A stretch of DNA of 64,000 bases from Mycobacteroides abscessus ATCC 19977 (GTDB lineage: Bacteria; Actinomycetota; Actinomycetes; Mycobacteriales; Mycobacteriaceae): assembly GCF_000069185.1 (NCBI RefSeq), contig NC_010397.1, positions 310,001 through 374,000 of the forward strand. The letters run 5' to 3'. This document shows positions 16,629 to 26,313 of the stretch, one piece after another; positions within the stretch are counted from its first letter, which is position 1; each line of letters opens with the position of its first letter. Made by a program: the position numbers and the translations under genes. A model generated the notes under the pieces. The model worked only from the letters and a program-made list of their open reading frames with translations. It had not been told where the DNA came from and did no database searches.

Positions 16629-16682
16629 GTATCAATTTCCTTGATACCTGCGCCGGATCGGACATGTCAAGGTTCTTGATAT
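16629..16682 (-). promoter_or_regulatory. Promoter with two TATCAA-N5-TTGATA operators
   Basis: Two inverted repeats, 16629-16647 (GTATCAA-N5-TTGATAC, perfect) and 16664-16682 (ATGTCAA-N5-TTGATAT, one mismatch), lie 35 bp apart. On the minus strand the distal repeat contains a perfect -35 hexamer TTGACA (16670-16665) and the proximal one contains a -10-like TATCAA, spaced 18 bp. Binding at either site would block RNA polymerase on the promoter of the PadR-like gene. The sites also lie upstream of the divergent MarR gene. Confidence 0.7.
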
Positions 16683-16823
16683 GAGGCTGCTGAGAATTGT
16701 CTATGAGTTGGTAAACCATTGCCGTGCAACGGATCGGTCCTCGGGTGACATCGAATCGATCGACCGTGTTCCGGCCATGGGTTTCTGCACGCGCGCTGGA
16801 ACGTTCATGCCAGGATGCTTGCG

Positions 16824-17261
16824 ATGAGTGAATCCGATGAGATCGAGCCGCTCGGTTACCTGATGTTCCGGGCCGGGGCGGTGATGCGCCCACGGGTTCT
16901 TGCCGTGCTGCGGCCGCTGGGGCTCGGGATGCCGGAGTTCATGTGCCTGCGGATGCTCAACGAGAACCCCGGCCGTACCAGTGCGGAGCTGGCGCGCGAG
17001 AACAACGTCTCGGCGCAGGCGATGAATCAGGTGCTCAACGGATTGCAGAACATCTCGCTGGTTTCCCGGCCGGCCGTGCCTGCCTCGGGGCGGGCGTTAC
17101 CGGCGAAGGTCACCGCCAAGGGCAAGGCGCTACTCAAACGTGTGGAGTCGGCCATTTGGGCAGCAGAGGATGAGATGTTCAGCCGGCTGGGCGTCGATGA
17201 TCAACGAGAGCTCCGCCGGATACTGGGCCGCCTTATCGACGCTGCCAGCGAAAACGAGTGA
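16824..17261 (+). CDS. MarR-family transcriptional regulator
   Basis: A 145-residue winged-helix protein: the core is MPEFMCLRMLNENPGRTSAELARENNVSAQAMNQVLNGL (recognition region), then a wing (SGRALPAKVTAKGKALLK) and a C-terminal dimerisation helix (VDDQRELRRILGRLIDAA). ATG 16824 has AGGA 8 nt upstream; ATG 16815 is an alternative. It precedes the kinase/acyl-CoA dehydrogenase pair on the same strand by 39 bp and may regulate it or the divergent PadR-like gene. Confidence 0.82.
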   Translation: MSESDEIEPLGYLMFRAGAVMRPRVLAVLRPLGLGMPEFMCLRMLNENPGRTSAELARENNVSAQAMNQVLNGLQNISLVSRPAVPASGRALPAKVTAKGKALLKRVESAIWAAEDEMFSRLGVDDQRELRRILGRLIDAASENE

Positions 17262-17271
17262 GGATCCCCAC

Positions 17272-17287
17272 CCAACCAGTCGGTTGG
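17272..17287. promoter_or_regulatory. Candidate operator CCAACC-N4-GGTTGG
   Basis: A perfect inverted repeat CCAACCAGTCGGTTGG between the MarR gene and the kinase gene, 13 bp before the kinase start. Its core AACC-N4-GGTT recurs at 53926-53937 upstream of an SDR gene in this window. The form is typical of TetR-family sites, so a regulator encoded elsewhere may use both. Confidence 0.55.
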
Positions 17288-17300
17288 TTAAACGGTTAGG

Positions 17301-18368
17301 GTGAGTGCTGTGTCACAGTCGACCGGCCAATTCCGCGCTCATCACCAGAGCACGTCGCAGGATTGGGCGGCGCTCTCGGCCTGGGTGGCGCGGCAGGGGC
17401 ACACGCTGGAAACGTCCGGGGCCCGGCAGTTCGCCGGCGGCAAGGCGAACCTCAACTACTTGGTGGTCCTCGACGGGCAACCTGCCGTGTTTCGCCGCCC
17501 GCCCGCGGGGCCGATCGCCGAAGGCGCCAACGACATGGCCCGCGAGTGGCGGGTGCTGTCCCGGCTGGGCGATGGCTTCGCGCTGGCGCCGCGCGGGCTG
17601 TTGTACTGCGACGACCTGGATGTGCTGGCAGCCCCCTTCCAGTTCCTGGAGTACCGCGAGGGGCTGGCAATTGGCGGAGAGCTACCGGCGGGCTTGCCCG
17701 TCGATGCGCCGTCACGCATCACAGCGACTCTCATCGAGGCCATGACCGCCCTGCACCGGGTGTCACCCGAGCGCGTGGGACTGGGCGAGCTCGGCAGACC
17801 GGAGGGTCTGCTGGAACGTCAGCTCACCGGCTGGACGCGCCGTGCTCACGTGGTCTGGCCTGATGGTCTGCCGGACGTCGTCACGTATCTGACCTCGCGA
17901 CTCGCGGAGGAGATCCCCGAGCCCTCGGCAATCTCCTTGCTCCACATGGACCTCAAGCTCGACAACATGCTGATCGATCAGGAAACGCTGTCGCCCAATG
18001 CGATCATCGATTGGGACATGGCCACTCGCGGCTGCCCGCTGTTCGACCTGGCGATTCTGGTGTCGTACTGGATGGAGCCCGATGATCCGGCCGGCGTGCG
18101 CGCTGTCAATCAGATGCCCACTACAGCACAGGGTTTCGGGAAGCGCGCGGATGTCATCGACTCCTATTTCGCTGCGGCCGGGATGCCGCCGCGGCCTCTG
18201 CACTGGCATGTGGCCTGTGCGCGCCTCCGTCTCGCGGTCGCCTGGATGCAGTTGTACCGCAAGTGGCAGTCCGGCGACCTCATCGGACCCGGATACGCAG
18301 ATTTCGAAAACATTGCCATGTCCGTCCTTGACTGGGCAACAACACAATTCACCGAGGGAGAAATATGA
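17301..18368 (+). CDS. APH-family acyl kinase, ACAD10/11-type N-terminal half
   Basis: A 355-residue phosphotransferase. It has an N-lobe FAGGKANLNYLVVLDGQPAVFRRPP, the catalytic loop LLHMDLKLDNMLI (HxDxxxxN) and the metal segment IIDWDMATRGCPLFDLAIL. The annotation label FadE36 is often used for such proteins, although they are kinases. It overlaps the following acyl-CoA dehydrogenase by 4 bp. Human ACAD10/11 fuse exactly these two domains, and Pseudomonas LvaA/LvaC use them to phosphorylate a 4-hydroxyacyl-CoA and then remove the phosphate. The same 4-hydroxy-acid route is inferred here. GTG 17301 is used; GTG 17310 is possible. Confidence 0.8.
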   Translation: MSAVSQSTGQFRAHHQSTSQDWAALSAWVARQGHTLETSGARQFAGGKANLNYLVVLDGQPAVFRRPPAGPIAEGANDMAREWRVLSRLGDGFALAPRGLLYCDDLDVLAAPFQFLEYREGLAIGGELPAGLPVDAPSRITATLIEAMTALHRVSPERVGLGELGRPEGLLERQLTGWTRRAHVVWPDGLPDVVTYLTSRLAEEIPEPSAISLLHMDLKLDNMLIDQETLSPNAIIDWDMATRGCPLFDLAILVSYWMEPDDPAGVRAVNQMPTTAQGFGKRADVIDSYFAAAGMPPRPLHWHVACARLRLAVAWMQLYRKWQSGDLIGPGYADFENIAMSVLDWATTQFTEGEI

Positions 18369-19546
18369 TCGACTTCAGCATTCCGGAAGAGCTGGCCGCG
18401 AAGGCGCAGCGGGTGCGTGAGTTCGTCACCGAGACCGTGATTCCGTACGAGCGCGATCCTCGCCTGACCGCGCACGGACCCACCGAGGAGCTGCGCGACG
18501 AGTTGGTCGGTAAGGCCAGGGCGGCCGGTCTGCTGACCGTTCAGGCGCCAGAATCCTATGGTGGGTGGGGTCTTTCGCACATCGGCCAGGCGGTGATCTT
18601 CGAGGCCGCGGGCTGGTCGACCCTGGGGCCCATCGCCATGAACTGTGCGGCACCCGATGAGGGCAACATGTTCCTGCTCGGCAAGATCACCAACGAGGAA
18701 CAATCCGAGAAGTTTCTGCGTCCCGTCATCGAGGGGTATCAGCGCTCGGCGTTCGCGATGACCGAACCCGACGGGGCCGGTTCCGATCCGTCGCAGTTGA
18801 AGACCTCGGCGACCTTCGACGGGCAGAATTTCGTCATCAACGGCCGTAAATGGCTCATCACCGGAGCTCGCGGCGCCAAAACGTGGATCATCATGGCCAA
18901 CCTGGAGGCCAACGATCACCTGCCGGAGGGGCCGACACTGTTTCTCTGCGACGGCGAGACCGAAGGCATTGTGATCGAACGCATCATGAACACCATGGAC
19001 CGCAACTACGCCGAGGGGCATGCCGTGGTGCGGTTCGACAATCTCACCCTGCCGCGGGAGGCGTTGCTCGGTGAGACCGGGCAGGCGTTCCGATACGCGC
19101 AGCTGCGGCTGGCCCCGGCCCGGTTGACGCACTGTATGCGCTGGCTCGGTGCCGCCTCCCGGGCCCAGGACATCGCGGTCGACTATGCGCGAACCCGGAC
19201 CTCGTTCGGTAAGACGATCGGCGAGCACCAGGGGGTTTCCTTCATGCTCGCCGACAACGAGATCGCGTTGCATCAGTGTCGACTGACCATCTGGCATGCC
19301 TGCTGGATGATGGACAACGGCGCCAAGGGCCGGCACGAAAGTTCGATGGCGAAGTCCTTCGTGTCCGAGGAGTTGTTCAAGGTGACCGACCGGTGTGTTC
19401 AGGTGCTCGGCGGCATCGGCATCAGCGATGAGACGCCGGTGGAGATGATCTTCCGTGATATGCGCGCCTTCCGTCTGTACGACGGTCCCACCGAGGTGCA
19501 CAAGTACGCCATCGGACGCCAGGTGCTTCGGACTCCGCGCGCCTAG
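18365..19546 (+). CDS. Acyl-CoA dehydrogenase, partner of the APH-family kinase
   Basis: A 393-residue ACAD with standard landmarks: FAMTEPDGAGSDPSQLKTSA (flavin/substrate loop), GRKWLITGARGAKTWIIMA, ARTRTSFGKTIGEHQGVSFMLAD and the C-terminal LGGIGISDETPVEMIFRDMRAFRLYDGPTEVH motif region. The ATG overlaps the kinase stop (ATGA). Together they look like a split ACAD10/11. Its likely substrate is a 4-phospho-acyl-CoA rather than a plain acyl-CoA, by analogy only. The ribosome site GAGGGAG is within the end of the kinase gene. Confidence 0.85.
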   Translation: MIDFSIPEELAAKAQRVREFVTETVIPYERDPRLTAHGPTEELRDELVGKARAAGLLTVQAPESYGGWGLSHIGQAVIFEAAGWSTLGPIAMNCAAPDEGNMFLLGKITNEEQSEKFLRPVIEGYQRSAFAMTEPDGAGSDPSQLKTSATFDGQNFVINGRKWLITGARGAKTWIIMANLEANDHLPEGPTLFLCDGETEGIVIERIMNTMDRNYAEGHAVVRFDNLTLPREALLGETGQAFRYAQLRLAPARLTHCMRWLGAASRAQDIAVDYARTRTSFGKTIGEHQGVSFMLADNEIALHQCRLTIWHACWMMDNGAKGRHESSMAKSFVSEELFKVTDRCVQVLGGIGISDETPVEMIFRDMRAFRLYDGPTEVHKYAIGRQVLRTPRA

Positions 19547-19581
19547 GGCGGGTTGTCGGTCCCGCGTGCCATCCTTCAGTC

Positions 19582-20565
19582 ATGCCGATCTGGGGGCAGA
19601 CGCCCGACCACAGCCCCAAGTGGGTGGTGGTTGACCTGGAGACTTCAGGTTTCCAGCCGGGGCGGGCGCGTGTCATCAGCGTTGCGGCATTGGCGATGGA
19701 TGCCGACGGGACCATCACCGACAGCGTGGTGAGTCTGCTCAACCCCGGTGTCGATCCGGGCCCCACGCACGTCCACGGCCTCACCCCGGAGATGCTGGAG
19801 GGCCAGCCGGAGTTCTCCGATATCGCGCCCGATCTGATCGCGCTGCTGCGCGGGCGGACGTTGGTCGCGCACAACGTCGGCTTCGACTACTCGTTCCTGG
19901 CGGCCGAGGCCGAGCTGGTGGGAGCCGAACTGCCCACCGAGGCCGTCATGTGCACCGTCGAGCTGACGCGCCGTCTCGAACTGGACACACCCAACCTGCG
20001 CTTGGAAACCCTTGCCGCGCATTGGGGTGTCGAGCAGCTCAAGGCTCATGACGCTTATGACGATGCGCGGGTGCTGGCCGAGGTGCTGCCGAAGGTGCTG
20101 GAGCGCGCCCGCGAGCGTGGCACCTGGCTGCCCATCCGCGAGACCACACGTAAGCGCTGGCCCAACGGCCGCGTTACGCACGATGAGCTGCGTCCACTCA
20201 AGACACTGGCGTCGCGCCAGCCGTGCCACTGGCTCAACCCCGGCCCGTATACCGCGGGCCAGCCGCTCGTGCAGGGCATGCGTGTGGCATTGAGCTCGGA
20301 GGTCTCGCGCACCCACGAAGAGCTGATCGAGCAGATCATGCAGGCCGGTCTCGCCTACGCCGATGCGGTCGACGAGGACACCTCGCTGGTGATCTGCAAC
20401 CAGGAAAACCCAGAGCAGGGCAAGGGTTTCCATGCCCGCTCATTGGGCGTACCGCTGCTCGATGACCGGACGTTCATGACCGAGGTGCGCCGCGTTGTCG
20501 GTGGCACCGATATCGAACAATTCACGGTTCCCAGTCGTGCCGGAGCTCAGTACTCGCTGTTTTGA
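19582..20565 (+). CDS. DEDDh 3'-5' exonuclease with BRCT domain (DnaQ-like)
   Basis: A 327-residue protein. The exonuclease domain has D18 and E20 (VVVDLETSGF), D102 (AHNVGFDYSF) and H156-D161 (HDAYDD), so all DEDDh residues are present. The C-terminal about 100 residues form a BRCT domain (GMRVALSSEVSRTHEELIE, LVICNQENPEQGKGFHARSL). It is the mycobacterial epsilon-like exonuclease found between murT and leuA (Rv3711c position). The mycobacterial replicase proofreads with the DnaE1 PHP domain, so this protein more likely acts in repair. Confidence 0.88.
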   Translation: MPIWGQTPDHSPKWVVVDLETSGFQPGRARVISVAALAMDADGTITDSVVSLLNPGVDPGPTHVHGLTPEMLEGQPEFSDIAPDLIALLRGRTLVAHNVGFDYSFLAAEAELVGAELPTEAVMCTVELTRRLELDTPNLRLETLAAHWGVEQLKAHDAYDDARVLAEVLPKVLERARERGTWLPIRETTRKRWPNGRVTHDELRPLKTLASRQPCHWLNPGPYTAGQPLVQGMRVALSSEVSRTHEELIEQIMQAGLAYADAVDEDTSLVICNQENPEQGKGFHARSLGVPLLDDRTFMTEVRRVVGGTDIEQFTVPSRAGAQYSLF

Positions 20566-20578
20566 TGAGTCCAGCCTG

Positions 20579-21730
20579 ATGCGCCGAATCCTCGCTGTAG
20601 TGCTGACGATTGCGCTGCTGGTCAGCGCATGCGGGAAGCACTCGGCGATCGTGGTGGCCGAGCTGGATCCGCAGACCACGGCCAAGCTGGACTCTGCCAT
20701 CAACGAGATACTGACGAGCGCCGCGGTCCCGGGTGCGATCGTCGGAGTATGGGGGCCCAAAGGGCAATACGTGCGGACGTTCGGAGTCGCGAACACGGCG
20801 ACTCGCGCGCCGCTGCGGCCGGACTTCTACCACCGGATCGGCAGTGTGACAAAGACCTTCACCGTCACGGCGGTGCTGCAACTTGTCGATGAGGGCAAGG
20901 TCGAACTTGACGACCCGATCGCCAAGTATGTCGACAAGGTCCCGAACGGCAACAAGATCACCCTGCGTGAACTCGCCCGAATGCAGAGCGGACTCTTCAA
21001 CTATTCGATGTCACTGGCCTTCAGCCGAGACCTGGAGGCCGATCCTCGCCGCCAGTACAGCACCCATGAGCTGCTCGACTATGCCTTTGCGCAGCCGTCC
21101 AATTTCGTCCCAGGGCAGGGCTACGAGTACAGCAACACCAATGCGGTGCTGCTGGGTCAGGTGGTGGAGAAGGTCAGCGGGCAGACACTGCCCGCATTCG
21201 TCCAAGAGCACATAACCGGTCCACTGGGTATGCGCCGCACCAGCTTTCCGGAGACCAGTGCCATTGCAGATCCGCACGCGCGGGGTTACACGCAGCTGAC
21301 ACCGACCGGGTCGCTTGTCGACAGCACCGATTGGAACCCGTCATGGGCGTCGTGGGCGGGCGCCATGATTTCCACACTCGACGACCTTCGGATCTGGGTG
21401 CCCGCGCTGGCGACGGGCGTGCTCCTGAAGCCCGACAGTCAGCAGCAGCGGCTACAGACTGTGGCGATGCCCCCCGTACCTGACGATATCCGCTATGGCT
21501 TAGGCATTTTCGACGCGCGGGGCTGGATCGGTCACAGTGGCAGCATTCCGGGCTATCAGACACTTGCCATCTACTCGCCGGCCGAGCAGACCACGGTGGT
21601 GGCCCTGCTCAACACCGATGTGGCCAAGCAACCTGCACAGCCCAGCACACTGTTCGGCACCGCGATCACCAAAGTGATCAGCCCGGACCATGTCTTTCTG
21701 CTGGAAAACGCGATTCCGCAGCCGCGTTGA
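20579..21730 (+). CDS. Lipoprotein serine hydrolase, beta-lactamase class C/PBP-like family
   Basis: A 383-residue secreted protein. ATG 20579 gives a lipoprotein signal MRRILAVVLTIALLVSAC with the lipid-modified Cys at 18. The catalytic SxxK is S89-V-T-K92 (RIGSVTKTF), the second motif is Y185-S-N (YEYSNTN) and the third is HSG (GHSGSIPGYQ). The family includes esterases, D-aminopeptidases and class C beta-lactamases; HSG instead of KTG argues against an efficient beta-lactamase. It begins 13 bp after dnaQ. Its stop directly abuts the rpsR2 stop on the other strand. Confidence 0.82.
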   Translation: MRRILAVVLTIALLVSACGKHSAIVVAELDPQTTAKLDSAINEILTSAAVPGAIVGVWGPKGQYVRTFGVANTATRAPLRPDFYHRIGSVTKTFTVTAVLQLVDEGKVELDDPIAKYVDKVPNGNKITLRELARMQSGLFNYSMSLAFSRDLEADPRRQYSTHELLDYAFAQPSNFVPGQGYEYSNTNAVLLGQVVEKVSGQTLPAFVQEHITGPLGMRRTSFPETSAIADPHARGYTQLTPTGSLVDSTDWNPSWASWAGAMISTLDDLRIWVPALATGVLLKPDSQQQRLQTVAMPPVPDDIRYGLGIFDARGWIGHSGSIPGYQTLAIYSPAEQTTVVALLNTDVAKQPAQPSTLFGTAITKVISPDHVFLLENAIPQPR

Positions 21731-21979
21731 TCAGGCGTAGGGCAGCAGCGCCATCTCTCGCGCGTTCTTGATCGCGTTGGCAACCTGGCGCTGCTGTTGC
21801 ACCGTCAGGCCGGTCACCCGGCGGGACCGGATCTTGCCGCGCTCGGACAGGAACATGCGCAGCGTGTTGGTGTCTTTGTAGTCGACCGATGAAACGCCGA
21901 GCTTGGCAAAGAGGTTGGGCTTGGCCGGCTTGGTGTCGACGAGTTTGGCGCGGCGATTGCGCGGGGTCTTGGGGGCCAT
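21731..21979 (-). CDS. rpsR2: Alternative 30S ribosomal protein S18
   Basis: An 82-residue S18 ([20 protein letters not shown]) with the conserved [19 protein letters not shown] and [20 protein letters not shown] segments. It has no Cys residues, so this is the zinc-free (C-minus) form that replaces the zinc-binding S18 under zinc starvation. The ATG shares one base with the rpsN2 stop (TGATG). It is the last gene of the rpmB-rpmG-rpsN2-rpsR2 unit. Confidence 0.93.
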   Translation of the reverse strand: MAPKTPRNRRAKLVDTKPAKPNLFAKLGVSSVDYKDTNTLRMFLSERGKIRSRRVTGLTVQQQRQVANAIKNAREMALLPYA

Positions 21980-22284
21980 CACCAGCTCGCTTTCCGCACG
22001 CCGGGCAATGACCCGTCGTGCACTAGTTCACGAACACGTACACGGGACAAACCGAACTTGCGCAGGTAGCCGCGTGGTCGGCCGTCCACCGCGTCGCGAT
22101 TGCGCAGCCGCACCGCACTGGCATCGCGCGGCTGGCGGTTCAGCTCGGACTGTGCGGCAACGCGCTGCTCTGGGCTGCTGGCGGGGGAGCGAATGATCTC
22201 CTTGAGTTCCGCTCGGCGCTCGGCGTAGCGCTCGACGATGGCGCGGCGTTGTTCGTTCTTGGCGATCTTCGACTTCTTGGCCAT
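21979..22284 (-). CDS. rpsN2: Alternative 30S ribosomal protein S14
   Basis: A 101-residue S14 beginning [20 protein letters not shown] and containing [24 protein letters not shown] core residues (here [20 protein letters not shown]). It lacks the CxxC pairs of the zinc form. ATG 22284 is the natural start; the longer frame runs back into rpmG. It lies 1 nt after the rpmG stop and is part of the Zur-controlled ribosomal unit. Confidence 0.93.
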   Translation of the reverse strand: MAKKSKIAKNEQRRAIVERYAERRAELKEIIRSPASSPEQRVAAQSELNRQPRDASAVRLRNRDAVDGRPRGYLRKFGLSRVRVRELVHDGSLPGVRKASW

Positions 22285-22285
22285 G

Positions 22286-22450
22286 TCAGCGCTCCTCGCG
22301 AAAATCGACGTGCTTGCGCACGACGGGGTCATACTTGCGCAGCACCATCCGATCGGGGTCGTTGCGCCGGTTCTTGCGGGTGACGTACGTGTATCCGGTA
22401 CCCGCGGTGGATCGCAGCTTCACAATGGGGCGAATCTCATTGCGTGCCAT
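22286..22450 (-). CDS. rpmG: Alternative 50S ribosomal protein L33
   Basis: A short gene encoding 54 residues: [20 protein letters not shown], then [20 protein letters not shown] and a tail [14 protein letters not shown]. This is a complete L33 without the CxxC pairs, hence the zinc-independent paralogue. Its ATG overlaps the rpmB stop (TGATG) and its TGA ends 1 nt before rpsN2. Confidence 0.93.
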   Translation of the reverse strand: MARNEIRPIVKLRSTAGTGYTYVTRKNRRNDPDRMVLRKYDPVVRKHVDFREER

Positions 22451-22686
22451 CAGAATTTCCGCCCCTGCGCGCGTAGCCGGGCCACCACGGCCTCGATACC
22501 GTCGCGGTCGATCACCTTGATGCCCTTGGTGCTCACCCGGAGCTTGATACGCCGGTCCTCAGAGGGCAGGTAGTAGGTCTTGAGTTGGATGTTGGGTGAC
22601 CAGCGGCGACGGGTGCGGCGGTGCGAATGCGATACCGCGTTGCCGAAGCCCGGCGACCGTCCGGTCACCTCGCAATGTGCGGACAA
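22450..22686 (-). CDS. rpmB: Alternative 50S ribosomal protein L28
   Basis: A 78-residue L28: [20 protein letters not shown], then [20 protein letters not shown]. The chosen start is TTG 22686, because GGAG lies 6 nt upstream and family members begin MSAxCxVTG; an ATG at 22698 has no ribosome site and adds MELP. It is the first gene of the zinc-starvation ribosomal unit, with a Zur-like box 28-46 bp upstream. Confidence 0.9.
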   Translation of the reverse strand: MSAHCEVTGRSPGFGNAVSHSHRRTRRRWSPNIQLKTYYLPSEDRRIKLRVSTKGIKVIDRDGIEAVVARLRAQGRKF

Positions 22687-22713
22687 GGGGAGCTCCATTC
22701 ATACCCATTCGGT

Positions 22714-22732
22714 AATGGGAATCATTTTCGAC
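22714..22732 (-). promoter_or_regulatory. Zur-like box for the rpmB unit
   Basis: The minus strand carries CGAAAATGATTCCCA (core 22730-22716), close to the actinobacterial Zur consensus TGAAAATnATTTTCA as I recall it. It lies just upstream of the alternative ribosomal protein genes, where zinc-loaded Zur would repress them. Confidence 0.65.
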
Positions 22733-22768
22733 AAGTGCTGCTCGGGACTGTACCGTGAACCTTGTAGT

Positions 22769-22787
22769 AATGAAAATCGTTTGCATT
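22769..22787 (+). promoter_or_regulatory. Zur-like box for the COG0523 gene
   Basis: AATGAAAATCGTTTGCATT is a 19-bp near-perfect dyad (8-bp arms with one mismatch around TCG) 32-50 bp upstream of the COG0523 start. With the box at 22714-22732 it gives each divergent unit its own Zur site. Confidence 0.75.
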
Positions 22788-22818
22788 TAGCTGCACAAGG
22801 GCTGGAAAAGGGAGAGTC

Positions 22819-24006
22819 ATGCGCACGCCGGTGCTACTCGTGTCCGGACAGACCGATACCGACGCGGTCACTCAGGTCTTGGCGCGCGACCCGGGCACAG
22901 TCGTCGTCACGCACCGCTTTGACGGACACATCGTCATGCGGTCCGTCGCGGGTATTCGGGGAGTCACCGAGACCGTGCTGGAGCTGGCCCACGGCTGCGT
23001 CTCGTGCACGATCCGTGACGATTTGCTCGTCTTGCTGCGCAAACTGCATCGGCGCGACGACGTGGGAAGAATCGTCCTTCATCTCGAACCGTGGCTCGAG
23101 GCCGACCCGATCTGCTGGGCGATCAACACCGTGCCTGTGCGGGTGGGGCCCGGATTCGTCGATGGTCCGGCCGCGCGTGACGTCCAGATCGCCGGAGTGG
23201 TCAGCTGCGTGGACAGCGCTAACTGGCTGGAACAGGCGCTCGGCGATGACGAACTTGCGGATGGCCGGACGGTGGCGCAGGTGGTGATCGGTCAGGCCGA
23301 GTTCGCCGACGTGTTGCTGGTGCGAAATCCGGAGCCGGAGGTCCTCTCGGTGTTGCGGCGTTTGGCGCCGCGGGCGCGCATCACCGCGCGCGTCGGTCGT
23401 GTCGAGCAGGCTCTCGACCATCTGGAAGAGGATGCGCGGTGCGGCCGGGCCGATAATCCCCATGGCGCATTGCTGGCCGGCCAGCCATCCCTGGCCGCCG
23501 ACGGCCGGGTCGAGTTGGTGGAGTTCAACGCGCGCAGGCCCTTTCATCCGCTACGGCTGCATGCCGCGATCGACATGCTGCTCGACGGCGTGATCCGTAC
23601 TCGTGGCCGGCTGTGGCTGGCGACCCAGGGCGAGCAGGCAATGTGGCTGGAGTCCGCCGGGGGCGGGCTCAGGGTGTCGGCTGCCGGAAAGTGGCTGGCA
23701 GCAATGGATTCAGTAGAAGTGCAACGGGTAGACCCGGAGCGCAGGGCATTCGCCGACCTCATGTGGGACTACCAGTTCGGGGATCGCCACAACGCGATGA
23801 CAGTGCTGGTCTGCGGCGCCGACAGCCGTGAGGTCCTCGACGCGCTGCGCGGTGCGCTGCTCACCGATGACGAAATGGCAAGCCCCGCAGACTGGGACGA
23901 GTTTGACGACCCGTTCGGCGACTGGCACGAGGATCCATGCGAGCACCTGTCCGAGGCAGAGGCTTTTCTCGCCTACGGCGACCACAACACAGAAGGGAAC
24001 CACTGA
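22819..24006 (+). CDS. COG0523/CobW-family protein of the zinc-starvation locus
   Basis: A 395-residue relative of metal-chaperone GTPases. It keeps the metal-type motif [10 protein letters not shown] (C60, C63) and a C-terminal CobW_C domain ([34 protein letters not shown]). The N-terminal strand reads [15 protein letters not shown] with no GxxGxGKS/T lysine, so the P-loop is degenerate and GTP hydrolysis is doubtful. This is the mycobacterial form represented by Rv0106. Related zinc-starvation proteins in mycobacteria have been reported to recruit the hibernation factor MPY to C-minus ribosomes (Mrf), which is a reasonable role here. The ribosome site GGGAG precedes the ATG. Its stop overlaps rpmE2 by 1 nt. 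Confidence 0.85.
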
Positions 24007-24248
24007 TGAAACCCGGAATTCACCCCGACTACCACCCCGTCGTCTTCCAAGACACCACCACCGGGAAGATGTTCCTGACCCGCTCGACGGCGACGAGCAC
24101 CCGCACCGTTGAGTGGGAGGGTAAGGAGTATCCGCTGATCACCGCCGAGGTGACCGCGGATTCGCATCCGTTCTGGACAGGCGATCGCCGGATTGTGGAC
24201 TCCGCCGGTCAGGTCGAGAAGTTCCGCAGGCGCTACGGGACTAGATAG
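24006..24248 (+). CDS. rpmE2: Alternative 50S ribosomal protein L31 (type B)
   Basis: An 80-residue L31 starting [20 protein letters not shown] and containing [20 protein letters not shown]. It lacks the zinc Cys pairs of type A L31. It overlaps the COG0523 stop by 1 nt (TGATGA) and is followed by a strong terminator, so it ends the plus-strand zinc-starvation unit. Confidence 0.93.
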
Positions 24249-24259
24249 CCATGTCGGGT

Positions 24260-24304
24260 GCGACCCTGGTGCGGAATGCCGAGGGAATTCCGCACCAGGG
24301 TCGC
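24260..24304. terminator. Strong bidirectional hairpin between rpmE2 and leuA
   Basis: An 18-bp perfect stem (GCGACCCTGGTGCGGAAT and its complement) with a 9-nt loop sits 12 bp after the rpmE2 stop and 15 bp after the convergent leuA stop. It is followed by TTTCGC only, a weak T tract as is common in mycobacterial terminators. Confidence 0.85.
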
Positions 24305-24319
24305 TTTCGCTGAAAGGGA

Positions 24320-26269
<1,950 letters not shown>

Positions 26270-26313
26270 CTACCAGCCGCGAGGAGCCCATTCATCTGGC
26301 AAGCTCGCAGAGC

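Noticed and set aside
20579..21730. Class C beta-lactamase
   Set aside because: The third motif is HSG not KTG, and the lipoprotein form fits esterase/peptidase relatives; resistance should not be inferred.
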